DNA of 6,542 nucleotides from Candidatus Omnitrophota bacterium (GTDB lineage Bacteria > Omnitrophota > Gorgyraeia > 2-02-FULL-51-18): positions 1 through 6,542 of the forward strand of contig JAHFFL010000065.1 of NCBI GenBank assembly GCA_023247955.1, read 5' to 3'. Made by a program: the position numbers and the translations under genes. Under the pieces are notes generated by a model. The model made no database searches and was not told the DNA's origin. It saw only the letters and a list, made by a program, of their open reading frames with translations. This document shows, one piece after another, positions 1 through 5,845 of this stretch. Each line of letters starts with the position of its first letter. Positions within the stretch are counted from its first letter, which is position 1.

Positions 1-375
1 AAATTATGGCATTGCCTCGTGAAGCCCGAGTTTTCAATTTTAACGAAAGAGGCTTACGCAAGCTGGGGAAGCGCGAAGTTGACACCTCCGAAAAGCAATG
101 CTAGAATGCTTTTCCACTCTATTCGAAAAGGGCAGCTCGAACGTCTTTCGAAGCTCTTGGTCAATAGTCTGGAAGCTGTTCTTAATAAAAGATTTAGAGA
201 AATATTGAGGATTAAAAATGAGCTCAGGCGTCAAGGAGCTGCGGGCAGCGTGATGTCGGGAAGCGGGTCTTCGGTATTTGGGGTTTTCGCTTCCAAAGCC
301 GGGGCCGAGCGCGCCGCGCGTTTTTTGAGCCGGCAGGGTAAGGCGCGGCAGGTTTTTGTCGTTTCCACTTTTTAA
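1..375 (+). CDS. ispE: 4-diphosphocytidyl-2-C-methyl-D-erythritol kinase, C-terminal part
   Basis: Partial gene: the reading frame is open from base 1 and 124 codons remain before the TAA at 373-375, so the start lies upstream. IspE is a cytosolic GHMP-family kinase that phosphorylates CDP-methylerythritol with ATP in the non-mevalonate (MEP) isoprenoid pathway. Visible evidence is the family segment VKPEFSILTKEAY near the window start and the glycine-rich GHMP motif MSGSGSSVFGVF (about codons 85-96 of the fragment), followed by a short C-terminal alpha/beta region. The retained length suits the last 40-45% of a roughly 280-residue IspE. The ATP-binding motif lies outside the window. The gene converges on a tRNA-Gln gene 3 bp downstream, and I see no T-run terminator between them. 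Another GHMP kinase is possible, but the N-terminal part of this segment fits IspE best. Confidence 0.88.
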   Translation, partial: KLWHCLVKPEFSILTKEAYASWGSAKLTPPKSNARMLFHSIRKGQLERLSKLLVNSLEAVLNKRFREILRIKNELRRQGAAGSVMSGSGSSVFGVFASKAGAERAARFLSRQGKARQVFVVSTF

Positions 376-378
376 AAT

Positions 379-449
379 CTGCCCCGCATGGATTCGAACC
401 ATGACTCACGCCTCCAAAGGGCGGTGTGCTACCATTACACCACAGGGCA
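379..449 (-). tRNA. tRNA-Gln (anticodon UUG)
   Basis: Read on the - strand, the sequence folds as a full cloverleaf. The 7-bp acceptor stem is TGCCCTG/CGGGGCA with one G-U pair. The D arm is GTG/CAC with loop TAATGGTAG. The anticodon stem CCGCC/GGCGT has four pairs plus a C-T mismatch at its top, and closes the loop CTTTGGA, giving anticodon TTG. The variable loop is GAGT, and the T arm is CATGG/CCATG with loop TTCGAAT. U1-A72 and discriminator G73 (position 379) are typical of bacterial tRNA-Gln. CCA is not encoded: ATT follows G73, so the end must be added by CCA-adding enzyme. The gene is opposite to every protein gene here, convergent with ispE and divergent from clpX. Confidence 0.95.
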
Positions 450-453
450 ATCC

Positions 454-487
454 TTCGACTGTGCTCAGGATGGTGAGCGAAGTCGAA
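454..487. repeat. 34-bp imperfect palindrome (REP/MITE-like) in tRNA-Gln leader
   Basis: The arms TTCGACTgtGCTCA (454-467) and TGAGCgaAGTCGAA (474-487) are complementary at 12 of 14 positions, with a 6-nt centre GGATGG. Arms and centre resemble a short palindrome I recall as dispersed in many environmental bacterial genomes; that is memory, not a search. It lies between the tRNA-Gln gene and its predicted promoter, so it would be transcribed as a hairpin in the pre-tRNA leader. It also lies upstream of clpX. The rest of the 450-555 gap shows only the tRNA promoter. Confidence 0.8.
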
Positions 488-502
488 CCAAAGCTCGAAC
501 AC

Positions 503-532
503 AATATAGCAGCGTTGAAGACAAGTTTTCAA
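503..532 (-). promoter_or_regulatory. Predicted sigma-70-type promoter for tRNA-Gln
   Basis: On the - strand a -35-like TTGAAA (527-532) and a -10-like TATATT (503-508) are separated by 18 nt. Transcription would start near position 496, leaving a leader of roughly 45-50 nt before the tRNA 5' end at 449. Both boxes are close to consensus and no other promoter candidate lies between the tRNA and clpX on this strand. The prediction rests on sequence match alone. Confidence 0.5.
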
Positions 533-555
533 GGTAATTTGCCGAAGCGATCTTT

Positions 556-1863
556 ATGAAACCCACAACCGTCCAAAAATGCTCGTTTTGCCAGAAGCTG
601 TCCCGCGGCGACGAAAAGCTCTTTTCGGGGCCGGACGTCACGATCTGCGAGGACTGCGTGCAGTTTTGCCATCAGATCCTCTCCCGCGAGAAACAAAACG
701 AGAAAAAAGAGCCGGAGATTTTTAGAAACCTTCCGAAACCGTACGAGATCAAGAGTATCCTCGACGAATACGTGATCGGCCAGGAACAGGCCAAAAAACA
801 GCTCTCGGTCAGCGTCTACAACCATTACAAGCGGGTCTATTTTCAGGGCGACACCCAGGACGTCGCCCGGTCATCCAACGGGGCAAGCGCCCCGTCGAAT
901 GACGGGGTCGAGCTTGAGAAGTCCAACGTGCTTTTGATCGGCCCGACGGGATCGGGGAAAACGCTGCTGGCGCGCACGCTCGCGAAGATTCTTAAAGTGC
1001 CGTTCGCGATTTGCGACGCGACGACGCTCACTCAGGCCGGTTATGTCGGCGAAGACGTCGAGAACGTGATCCTGCGGCTGATGCAGGACGCGGATTTCAA
1101 CGTCCAGCGCGCCGAGCGGGGCATTGTTTACATCGATGAGATAGACAAAATCGGCAAGACTTCGGAAAATGTCTCGATCACCCGGGACGTCTCGGGTGAA
1201 GGCGTGCAGCAGGCGCTTCTGAAGATTCTCGAAGGGACCGTGGCCAATGTCCCCCCGCAGGGCGGACGCAAGCATCCACAGGCCGAGTACGTGCAGGTGA
1301 ATACGACAAATATCCTTTTTATCTGCGGGGGCACTTTCAGCCAGCTCGACAAAATCATTGAGCGCCGCCTCGGCAAGCGCCAAATCGGTTTTTCTTCCGC
1401 GCTCCGCGCCCACGACTTAGACGCCCACAACCGGGAAAAGAAAAGTTCCCTCATGCCGTTCGTGGAGACCGAGGATCTCGTGAGGTTCGGGATGATCCCC
1501 GAGTTTGTCGGGCGTTTCCCGGTGGTCTCGACTCTCGAGCCGCTGGACGAGAAAGACCTTTTGAATATTTTGGTGAAGCCCAAAAACGCGCTGGTCCGCC
1601 AGTTTCAGAAATTCTTTGAGATGGAAGGCGTGACGCTCACGTTCACCGAACCGGCGCTCGAAGAGATCGTGAAAGAAGCGCTCAAAAAAGGCACTGGCGC
1701 CAGGGGACTACGCGCGATTTTGGAAGAGGTGATGCTGGACGTGATGTACGATCTCCCCTCGATGGAAGAGGTTCGGGAATGCGTGATTGGCAAGTCCACG
1801 GTGGTGGGCCGCGAGCGGCCGCTGTTGATTGACAAGAAAAGCGAAAATAAAAAGATTGCCTAA
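556..1863 (+). CDS. clpX: ATP-dependent Clp protease ATP-binding subunit ClpX
   Basis: ClpX is a hexameric AAA+ unfoldase that recognises tagged proteins, unfolds them and feeds them to ClpP in the cytoplasm. At 435 residues it is slightly longer than usual. Visible parts in order are the zinc-binding domain (C9, C12, C31, C34), Walker A GPTGSGKT (129-136), pore loop GYVG (162-165), Walker B IVYIDE (190-195), RKH loop (238-240), ClpP-docking IGF loop (277-279), arginine in EFVGRFP (R320) and sensor-2 GAR (381-383). All key residues are intact, so it should be active and able to bind ClpP. The linker between the zinc domain and Walker A carries about 14 extra residues (104-117) encoded by a 42-bp hairpin. 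The ATG at 556 puts the zinc domain at the usual N-terminal position, but no clear Shine-Dalgarno precedes it. No clpP is in the window. The 3' end overlaps glmU. Confidence 0.97.
   Translation: MKPTTVQKCSFCQKLSRGDEKLFSGPDVTICEDCVQFCHQILSREKQNEKKEPEIFRNLPKPYEIKSILDEYVIGQEQAKKQLSVSVYNHYKRVYFQGDTQDVARSSNGASAPSNDGVELEKSNVLLIGPTGSGKTLLARTLAKILKVPFAICDATTLTQAGYVGEDVENVILRLMQDADFNVQRAERGIVYIDEIDKIGKTSENVSITRDVSGEGVQQALLKILEGTVANVPPQGGRKHPQAEYVQVNTTNILFICGGTFSQLDKIIERRLGKRQIGFSSALRAHDLDAHNREKKSSLMPFVETEDLVRFGMIPEFVGRFPVVSTLEPLDEKDLLNILVKPKNALVRQFQKFFEMEGVTLTFTEPALEEIVKEALKKGTGARGLRAILEEVMLDVMYDLPSMEEVRECVIGKSTVVGRERPLLIDKKSENKKIA
866..907. repeat. 42-bp palindromic insert within clpX
   Basis: The inner arms GTCATCCAACGGGGC (870-884) and GCCCCGTCGAATGAC (889-903) are complementary at 13 of 15 positions around the loop AAGC. 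After a G-G mismatch the stem extends by CCC (866-868) against GGG (905-907). The unit spans 42 bp, or 14 codons, and keeps the clpX frame. Next to E. coli ClpX, where GDT is followed almost at once by SNGVEL, this protein has about 14 additional residues (roughly A104-G117). That matches the length of the palindrome exactly, which suggests an inserted repeat and not a gradually grown linker. Confidence 0.8.
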
Positions 1864-3106
1864 GCTCGCGGCGGTGATCCTCGCGGCGGGGCGGGGGACG
1901 CGCATGCGTTCCGAATCGCCGAAGGCACTGCACCGCATCTGCGGCGAGACGATGCTGGGCCATTTGCTGAAGGCGGCCAGGGAAGCGGGTGCCGAAAAGA
2001 TCGTTGTAATCGCCGGCTACAAGATCGGGCTGGTGCGGCGCGAAGTCGGAAACCGCGCGGCGGTGGTTGAGCAGCGCCGTCTGCTCGGCAGCGGACACGC
2101 AGTGCGGCAGGCCGAGAGGGCGCTTTCGGGTTTTCAGGGCGCGGTGCTTGTTCTTTATTGCGATACCCCGTTGGTGTCGTCCGCGACTCTCAAAAAGTTG
2201 GTCGGCGCTTATCGTCGTAACGCTGGCGGTGGCGCGATGCTTTCGGTGCGGATGGAGAGCCCCACGGGTTATGGCCGGCTCCTTAAGAACTCCGCGGGTT
2301 TTGTCCGGGGCATTGTCGAAGAAACGGACGCCGGCGCCGCCGAAAAGGCCCTGCGGGAAGTGAATGTCGGCTGTTACGTTTTTGGGCAAGCCGCGCTTTT
2401 TGCGGCGCTACGGCAGGTGTCCAGAAATCCGTTGAAGAAGGAATATTACCTGACCGACGCGGTGGGGATTTTGGCTGGGCAGGCAAACGTGGCGGCGGTG
2501 CGCGCCGAAGACTCCCGAGAGACGCTCGGGATCAACACCCAAAAAGACTTGGCAACGGCGGAAGGGCTGATGCAGCAGAAGATCTTGGACAAGTGGAGTG
2601 AGCGCGGGGTGCGCATCCGCGACCCCAAATCCACGACCATTGACGCCGGTGTGGAAATAGGGCATGATACCGTGATCCTGCCGAATACCGTGATCGAGGA
2701 CGGCTGCGTGATCGGCAAAAATTGCGTGATCGGCCCGTTTGCGCGCCTTCGAGGAAATTCCAAGATAGGCGACGGCTGCGTGATCGGTAATTTCGTCGAA
2801 GTGGTGAGATCGATGGTCGGTGAAAAGACGCAGATCAAACATTTGAGCTATATCGGCGACGCCACAATCGGCGCGTCGGTGAATGTCGGCGCCGGCACGA
2901 TCACGGCCAATTTTGACGGAAAAAAGAAACACCGGACGGTGATTGGGGACGGGGCCCAAATCGGAAGCGGCACCGTTCTCGTCGCGCCGGTGACTGTCGG
3001 CAAAGGCGCCAAGACCGGGGCGGGAGCGGTAGTGACCAAAGGTAAGAATGTCCCCCCGGGCAAGGTCGTGGCCGGCGTGCCGGCTAAAATACTGAAGCGG
3101 GTTTAA
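1856..3106 (+). CDS. glmU: Bifunctional UDP-GlcNAc pyrophosphorylase / GlcN-1-P N-acetyltransferase
   Basis: GlmU acetylates glucosamine-1-phosphate with acetyl-CoA and then couples the product to UTP, giving UDP-GlcNAc for peptidoglycan and lipopolysaccharide. The N-terminal uridylyltransferase domain shows LAAGRGTRM (9-17), PKALH, LGSGHA, YCDTPL, PTGYGR and an intact GIN. The C-terminal half is a left-handed beta-helix of hexapeptide repeats. Using E. coli numbering for equivalents, R299 (R333), H329 (catalytic H363), Y332 (Y366), N343 (N377) and K358 (K392) are present, but K351 is replaced by V317. The protein has 416 residues against about 456 in E. coli; the shortfall is mainly one or two missing beta-helix turns before FARLR, and the end is a generic [11 protein letters not shown] chose TTG 1856, which overlaps the clpX stop by 8 nt and gives [15 protein letters not shown] 1829 would add nine basic residues and cannot be excluded. 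No strong Shine-Dalgarno precedes either, so translational coupling to clpX is likely. Confidence 0.93.
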   Translation: MPKLAAVILAAGRGTRMRSESPKALHRICGETMLGHLLKAAREAGAEKIVVIAGYKIGLVRREVGNRAAVVEQRRLLGSGHAVRQAERALSGFQGAVLVLYCDTPLVSSATLKKLVGAYRRNAGGGAMLSVRMESPTGYGRLLKNSAGFVRGIVEETDAGAAEKALREVNVGCYVFGQAALFAALRQVSRNPLKKEYYLTDAVGILAGQANVAAVRAEDSRETLGINTQKDLATAEGLMQQKILDKWSERGVRIRDPKSTTIDAGVEIGHDTVILPNTVIEDGCVIGKNCVIGPFARLRGNSKIGDGCVIGNFVEVVRSMVGEKTQIKHLSYIGDATIGASVNVGAGTITANFDGKKKHRTVIGDGAQIGSGTVLVAPVTVGKGAKTGAGAVVTKGKNVPPGKVVAGVPAKILKRV

Positions 3107-3113
3107 GAAAAAC

Positions 3114-4052
3114 ATGAACGGTCAATTAAAAATTTTTACGGGCAACGCAAATCCAGAGCTTGCCCGCCAGATTGCCAAATATTTGAAGACTCCGCTGGGC
3201 GACGCGCTGGTGGCGACGTTCAGCGAGGGCGAGATCCGCGTCAAGGTCAATGAGGACGTGCGCGGACGCGACGTGTTCATTATTCAACCGACCTGTCCGC
3301 CGAGCAACAACAACCTCATGGAACTTTTGATCATGATAGACGCCGTCAAGCGCGCTTCGGCCAAAAGGATCACCGCGGTGATGCCCTATTTCGGCTACGC
3401 GCGCCAGGACCGCAAAGACCAGCCGCGTGTGCCGATCACGGCCAAACTCGTGGCCAATCTGCTTGAGGCCGCCGGTGCCGACCGCATCCTCACGATGGAC
3501 CTGCACGCGAGCCAGATCCAAGGATTCTTTGACATCCCGCTCGACCATCTGTTTGCCGCGAATCCGGTCGTGGAGTATTTCAAGAAAAAGAGGATGAAGA
3601 ATCTCGTCGTGGCCTCGCCGGATGTCGGCGGGATCAAGATGGCGCGCGCCTACGCGAAAAAATTAAACGCCGAGCTGGTTGTCGTGGACAAGCGGCGTAT
3701 CGACGACCGCCGTGCGGAAGTGATGAATATTCTGGGCGAAGTCAAAAAGAAAAACATCGTGATCGTAGACGATCTCGTGGCGACCGCCGGATCCATCTGC
3801 GAAGCCGCAGCTGCGCTCAAAAAAGCCGGCGCCCTTAAAATTTACGCGGCCGTGTCGCATCCGATTCTCTCGGGGCCTGCGCTCGAGAGGATCAAAAAAT
3901 CGGCGATCGAGGAGTTTATCATTTCCGACAGCGTCCCGCTTTCCGCGCAGAAAAAAGACCCGGTTTTCAGGATTCTTTCGGTAGCGCCGCTTTTGGGCGA
4001 GGCCATCCGGAGGATCCACGATGAGGAGTCTGTGAGCAGTTTATTTAATTAA
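3114..4052 (+). CDS. prs: Ribose-phosphate pyrophosphokinase (PRPP synthetase)
   Basis: Prs transfers pyrophosphate from ATP to ribose-5-phosphate, making PRPP for purine, pyrimidine, histidine, tryptophan and NAD synthesis. It is a cytosolic oligomer. The 312 residues match the class I family length. Visible motifs are FSEGEIRV (36-43), the ATP-contacting loop YFGYARQDRK (92-101), DLHASQIQGFF (129-139) with H131, SPDVGG (168-173), DKRR (192-195) and the PRPP-binding loop VDDLVATAGS (218-227). That loop is usually DDMIDTAGT, so the fifth position has Ala223 in place of Asp. ATG 3114 is 7 nt after the glmU stop, as in a tight operon. Its upstream AAGAAAAAC is at best a weak ribosome binding site. 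The order glmU-prs-rplY-pth is the arrangement well known from Bacillus. A 140-bp AT-rich repeat begins 14 nt after its stop. Confidence 0.97.
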   Translation: MNGQLKIFTGNANPELARQIAKYLKTPLGDALVATFSEGEIRVKVNEDVRGRDVFIIQPTCPPSNNNLMELLIMIDAVKRASAKRITAVMPYFGYARQDRKDQPRVPITAKLVANLLEAAGADRILTMDLHASQIQGFFDIPLDHLFAANPVVEYFKKKRMKNLVVASPDVGGIKMARAYAKKLNAELVVVDKRRIDDRRAEVMNILGEVKKKNIVIVDDLVATAGSICEAAAALKKAGALKIYAAVSHPILSGPALERIKKSAIEEFIISDSVPLSAQKKDPVFRILSVAPLLGEAIRRIHDEESVSSLFN

Positions 4053-4067
4053 ACAAGAATTGTTTAA
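4049..4067. other. Small AT-rich inverted repeat at the prs stop
   Basis: TTAAACA (4049-4055) and TGTTTAA (4061-4067) are a perfect 7-bp inverted repeat around the loop AGAAT. It overlaps the prs stop codon and touches the start of the larger repeat element. The stem is weak and no T-run follows, so I do not call it a terminator. It could be chance or part of the insertion boundary. Confidence 0.3.
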
Positions 4068-4206
4068 AATCCGAAATCCGAAATCCGAAGCACGAAATAC
4101 GAAACAAATTCAAAATTTGAAGGACAAAAACTCTAAACAGTGTTTGGAACATCTGAATTTAGGATTTCGGATTTGTTTCGGATTTCGAGATTAGAATTTC
4201 GGATTT
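4067..4206. repeat. AT-rich inverted-repeat element, copy 1 (MITE-like, non-coding)
   Basis: A 140-bp element fills most of the 175-nt prs-rplY gap. It is bounded by perfect 11-bp terminal inverted repeats, AAATCCGAAAT (4067-4077) and ATTTCGGATTT (4196-4206). An inner perfect 10-bp pair is CGAAACAAAT (4100-4109) with ATTTGTTTCG (4171-4180). The left arm is built on a 7-bp unit: three AAATCCG, then AAGCACG, AAATACG and AAACAAA (4067-4108). Base composition contrasts sharply with the genes. There is no credible ORF and no transposase. It aligns end to end with the copy at 5846-5968. Without it the gap would be about 35 nt. The rplY ribosome binding site lies just outside the right end. Confidence 0.85.
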
Positions 4207-4227
4207 AAGCGAAAAGGAGTAATCTTT

Positions 4228-4971
4228 ATGGAACAGATCAATTTAAAAGCGAGTTTGAGGGAAGAAAAAGGCAGGCGGGGCGTGAAGAAACTTCGGAGCG
4301 TCGGCCAGGTGCCTGCCGTAGTTTATCATCGCGGGGAAAAAGCGGTGTCGATCACGGTTGTGGATAAGGAAATTTCCAGGATTATCCGCTCTGCCGGAGG
4401 AGAAAACGTCCTGATCAATTTGACGATCGATAAGGAAAAAAAGCCCAAGCCGCGCGCCGTGATTATCAAAGAGGTCCAGCACGATCCTGTGAAGCGCAAC
4501 ATCCTGCACGTGGATTTTAACGAGATTTCCCTGACGGAGAAAATCACCGTCGAAGTTGAGGTGGTGGCGCTCGGGGAGCCGGTAGGCGTGAAGCAGGAAG
4601 GCGGTATCCTGGAACACGTGCTTCGCGAGCTTAAAGTCCAGTGTCTTCCGACGGATATTCCCGCGCATCTCGATGTGGACGTCTCAAACCTTAAACTTAA
4701 CGATTCCGTCCACGTGAGGGACCTTAAGCTCTCTGAGAGGATCAAGGTCCTCAATGATCCGGACACACTGCTTTTCCAGGTGAAGTTCCACGAAGAAAAA
4801 GTGGAAGAGACCCCGGCCGAGGCCCCTGAGCTCGAAGTGATACGCGAGAAGAAGGATGAGGCCATGCCTGCCGGCAGGCAGGAAGCCGAGAAACCCGCGG
4901 CCGGCAAGGAAGAACCAAAGGCGAAGGAAGCGCCGAAGGTGAAAGAAGCGGCAAAGCCGGAGAAGAAATAA
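4228..4971 (+). CDS. rplY: 50S ribosomal protein L25 (CTC/TL5 family)
   Basis: L25 binds 5S rRNA in the large ribosomal subunit; the long two-domain form is the CTC/TL5 type. The protein has 247 residues. The N-terminal 5S-binding domain (about 1-95) shows LKASLREEKG, then VPAVVYHRGE and KEVQHDPVKRNILHVDF. The C-terminal beta domain (about 96-185) shows VGVKQEGGILEHVLRELKVQCLP and DVSNLKLNDSVHV. Residues 190-247 form a low-complexity Lys/Glu/Ala/Pro tail, probably disordered. Residues 213-218 (MPAGRQ) of that tail come from a perfect 16-bp palindrome. A strong Shine-Dalgarno AAAGGAGT (4213-4220), 7-8 nt before ATG 4228, fixes the start. The gene is separated from prs by repeat copy 1 and sits 4 nt ahead of pth. 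Confidence 0.96.
   Translation: MEQINLKASLREEKGRRGVKKLRSVGQVPAVVYHRGEKAVSITVVDKEISRIIRSAGGENVLINLTIDKEKKPKPRAVIIKEVQHDPVKRNILHVDFNEISLTEKITVEVEVVALGEPVGVKQEGGILEHVLRELKVQCLPTDIPAHLDVDVSNLKLNDSVHVRDLKLSERIKVLNDPDTLLFQVKFHEEKVEETPAEAPELEVIREKKDEAMPAGRQEAEKPAAGKEEPKAKEAPKVKEAAKPEKK
4865..4880. repeat. 16-bp perfect palindrome inside rplY
   Basis: TGCCTGCCGGCAGGCA is its own reverse complement and encodes the core of MPAGRQ (residues 213-218) in the disordered L25 tail. The peptide contrasts with the surrounding Lys/Glu-rich tail. I recall this palindrome as dispersed, including inside genes, in genomes of uncultured bacteria, but could not search. It lies where a few extra residues are least likely to harm folding. 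Confidence 0.75.
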
Positions 4972-4975
4972 GGTT

Positions 4976-5536
4976 TTGAAGTTTGTTATCGGAATCGGAA
5001 ATCCAGGCAAAGAGTACCGCAATACGCGGCACAACGTTGGCTTCCAGGTCGTAGAGAAACTGCTGGCTGAACACGGAAGCCGGGACTCCCGGTGGAAGGA
5101 AAGTAGGCATTTCCGAGGGTTGGAAGCGCGGTTTAACCGCGATACGGTTTTGTTAGAGTCCGCCCTTTATGTGAATAATACGGGCGGCACGGTTCGGGCG
5201 CTTGACGCAAAAAAAGAAGAAATTCTGGTTGTTTGTGATGATGTCAATCTCCTGTTTGGAAAATTGCGGCTTCGACCATCCGGCAGCGCCGGCGGACATC
5301 ACGGTCTTGAATCGGTCATTGAAGCGATCGATTCTCAAGATTTCCCCCGTTTGCGGGTAGGCGTCGGCAACGGGGAAATGCCGAAAGATTTAGTCGGTTT
5401 TGTTTTACAACCCTTTTTGCCTGAAGAGCAAGACCCATTGCCTGTTATTGTGGAGAGGGCCGCTTTGGTTTGCAAGGCGTGGGCCGAAGAAGGTTTTGCC
5501 GCGGCACAAAATAAATTAAGTCGATTTAATAAATAA
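4976..5536 (+). CDS. pth: Peptidyl-tRNA hydrolase
   Basis: Pth cleaves the ester bond of peptidyl-tRNAs that drop off ribosomes, recycling tRNA; it is a monomeric cytosolic enzyme. Its 186 residues match the bacterial family. Active-site residues are N9 and H19 in GNPGKEYRNTRHNVGF (equivalent to E. coli N10 and H20), N67 in YVNNTGG (N68) and D88 in CDDVN (D93). The loop GSAGGHHGLES has H109 where the family usually has Asn (E. coli N114). The second family signature region ends with VGFVLQPF. The start is TTG 4976, which puts KFVIGIGNPG at the N-terminus as in homologues. No in-frame ATG fits, and AAGG (4970-4973) just upstream is very close to the TTG for a ribosome binding site. The 4-nt gap after rplY suggests coupling. 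The ribosomal neighbours fit its role in translation. Confidence 0.95.
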   Translation: MKFVIGIGNPGKEYRNTRHNVGFQVVEKLLAEHGSRDSRWKESRHFRGLEARFNRDTVLLESALYVNNTGGTVRALDAKKEEILVVCDDVNLLFGKLRLRPSGSAGGHHGLESVIEAIDSQDFPRLRVGVGNGEMPKDLVGFVLQPFLPEEQDPLPVIVERAALVCKAWAEEGFAAAQNKLSRFNK

Positions 5537-5552
5537 CCAGGAGCATCTACCA

Positions 5553-5843
5553 ATGAGGAATTACGAAAGCGTGGTCATCATCAATTCGGATTTGCCGTCT
5601 GAGACGTCCAAGGGGATTGTCCACCAGATCCAGGATTTTGTCTCAAAGAACGGTGGACGGGTCGACAGTCTCCAGGAATGGGGCAAACGGCGTCTGGCCT
5701 ACAAGATCAAGAAAAGGCACGAGGGGAATTACGTCGTCATCAATTTTCAGCTCGAGACCAAACACACCCAACGGCTGGAACAGTCCCTGAGGATGAATGA
5801 CCATGTGCTTAGGTACCTCTTGGTGAACAAAGACGCGTTATGA
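5553..5843 (+). CDS. rpsF: 30S ribosomal protein S6
   Basis: S6 is a small-subunit protein that pairs with S18 on the 16S rRNA central domain. The protein has 96 residues, normal for the family. Family features are the N-terminal MRNYESVVIINSDL strand, EWGKRRLAYKIKKRHEGNYVVINF (about residues 42-65) and the closing LRMNDHVLRYLLV. The long acidic tail seen in some species is absent. AGGAG at 5539-5543, 9 nt before ATG 5553, fixes the start. It lies 16 nt after pth, and its S18 partner follows ssb, the classic rpsF-ssb-rpsR arrangement. Repeat copy 2 starts 2 nt after its TGA. Confidence 0.97.
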   Translation: MRNYESVVIINSDLPSETSKGIVHQIQDFVSKNGGRVDSLQEWGKRRLAYKIKKRHEGNYVVINFQLETKHTQRLEQSLRMNDHVLRYLLVNKDAL

Positions 5844-5845
5844 TC

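Noticed and set aside
1682..3115. Long minus-strand ORFs (up to 235 codons) opposite clpX and glmU
   Set aside because: They are shadows of GC-rich coding sequence. The + strand frames there encode clear, full-length ClpX and GlmU.
4049..4067. Inverted repeat after prs as a rho-independent terminator
   Set aside because: The stem is short and AT-rich, it overlaps the stop codon and no T-run follows. Downstream genes appear to belong to the same operon.
4090..4205. CRISPR array suggested by the repeated AAATCCG units
   Set aside because: The units are 7 bp, directly adjacent and without spacers, and they form arms of an inverted repeat. No cas genes are present.
5080..5141. Two short palindromes inside pth: CCGGGACTCCCGG (5080-5092) and CGCGGTTTAACCGCG (5127-5141)
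   Set aside because: They have 6- and 7-bp arms with one-base centres. The encoded protein shows no extra residues at these places, so chance or codon bias is enough to explain them.
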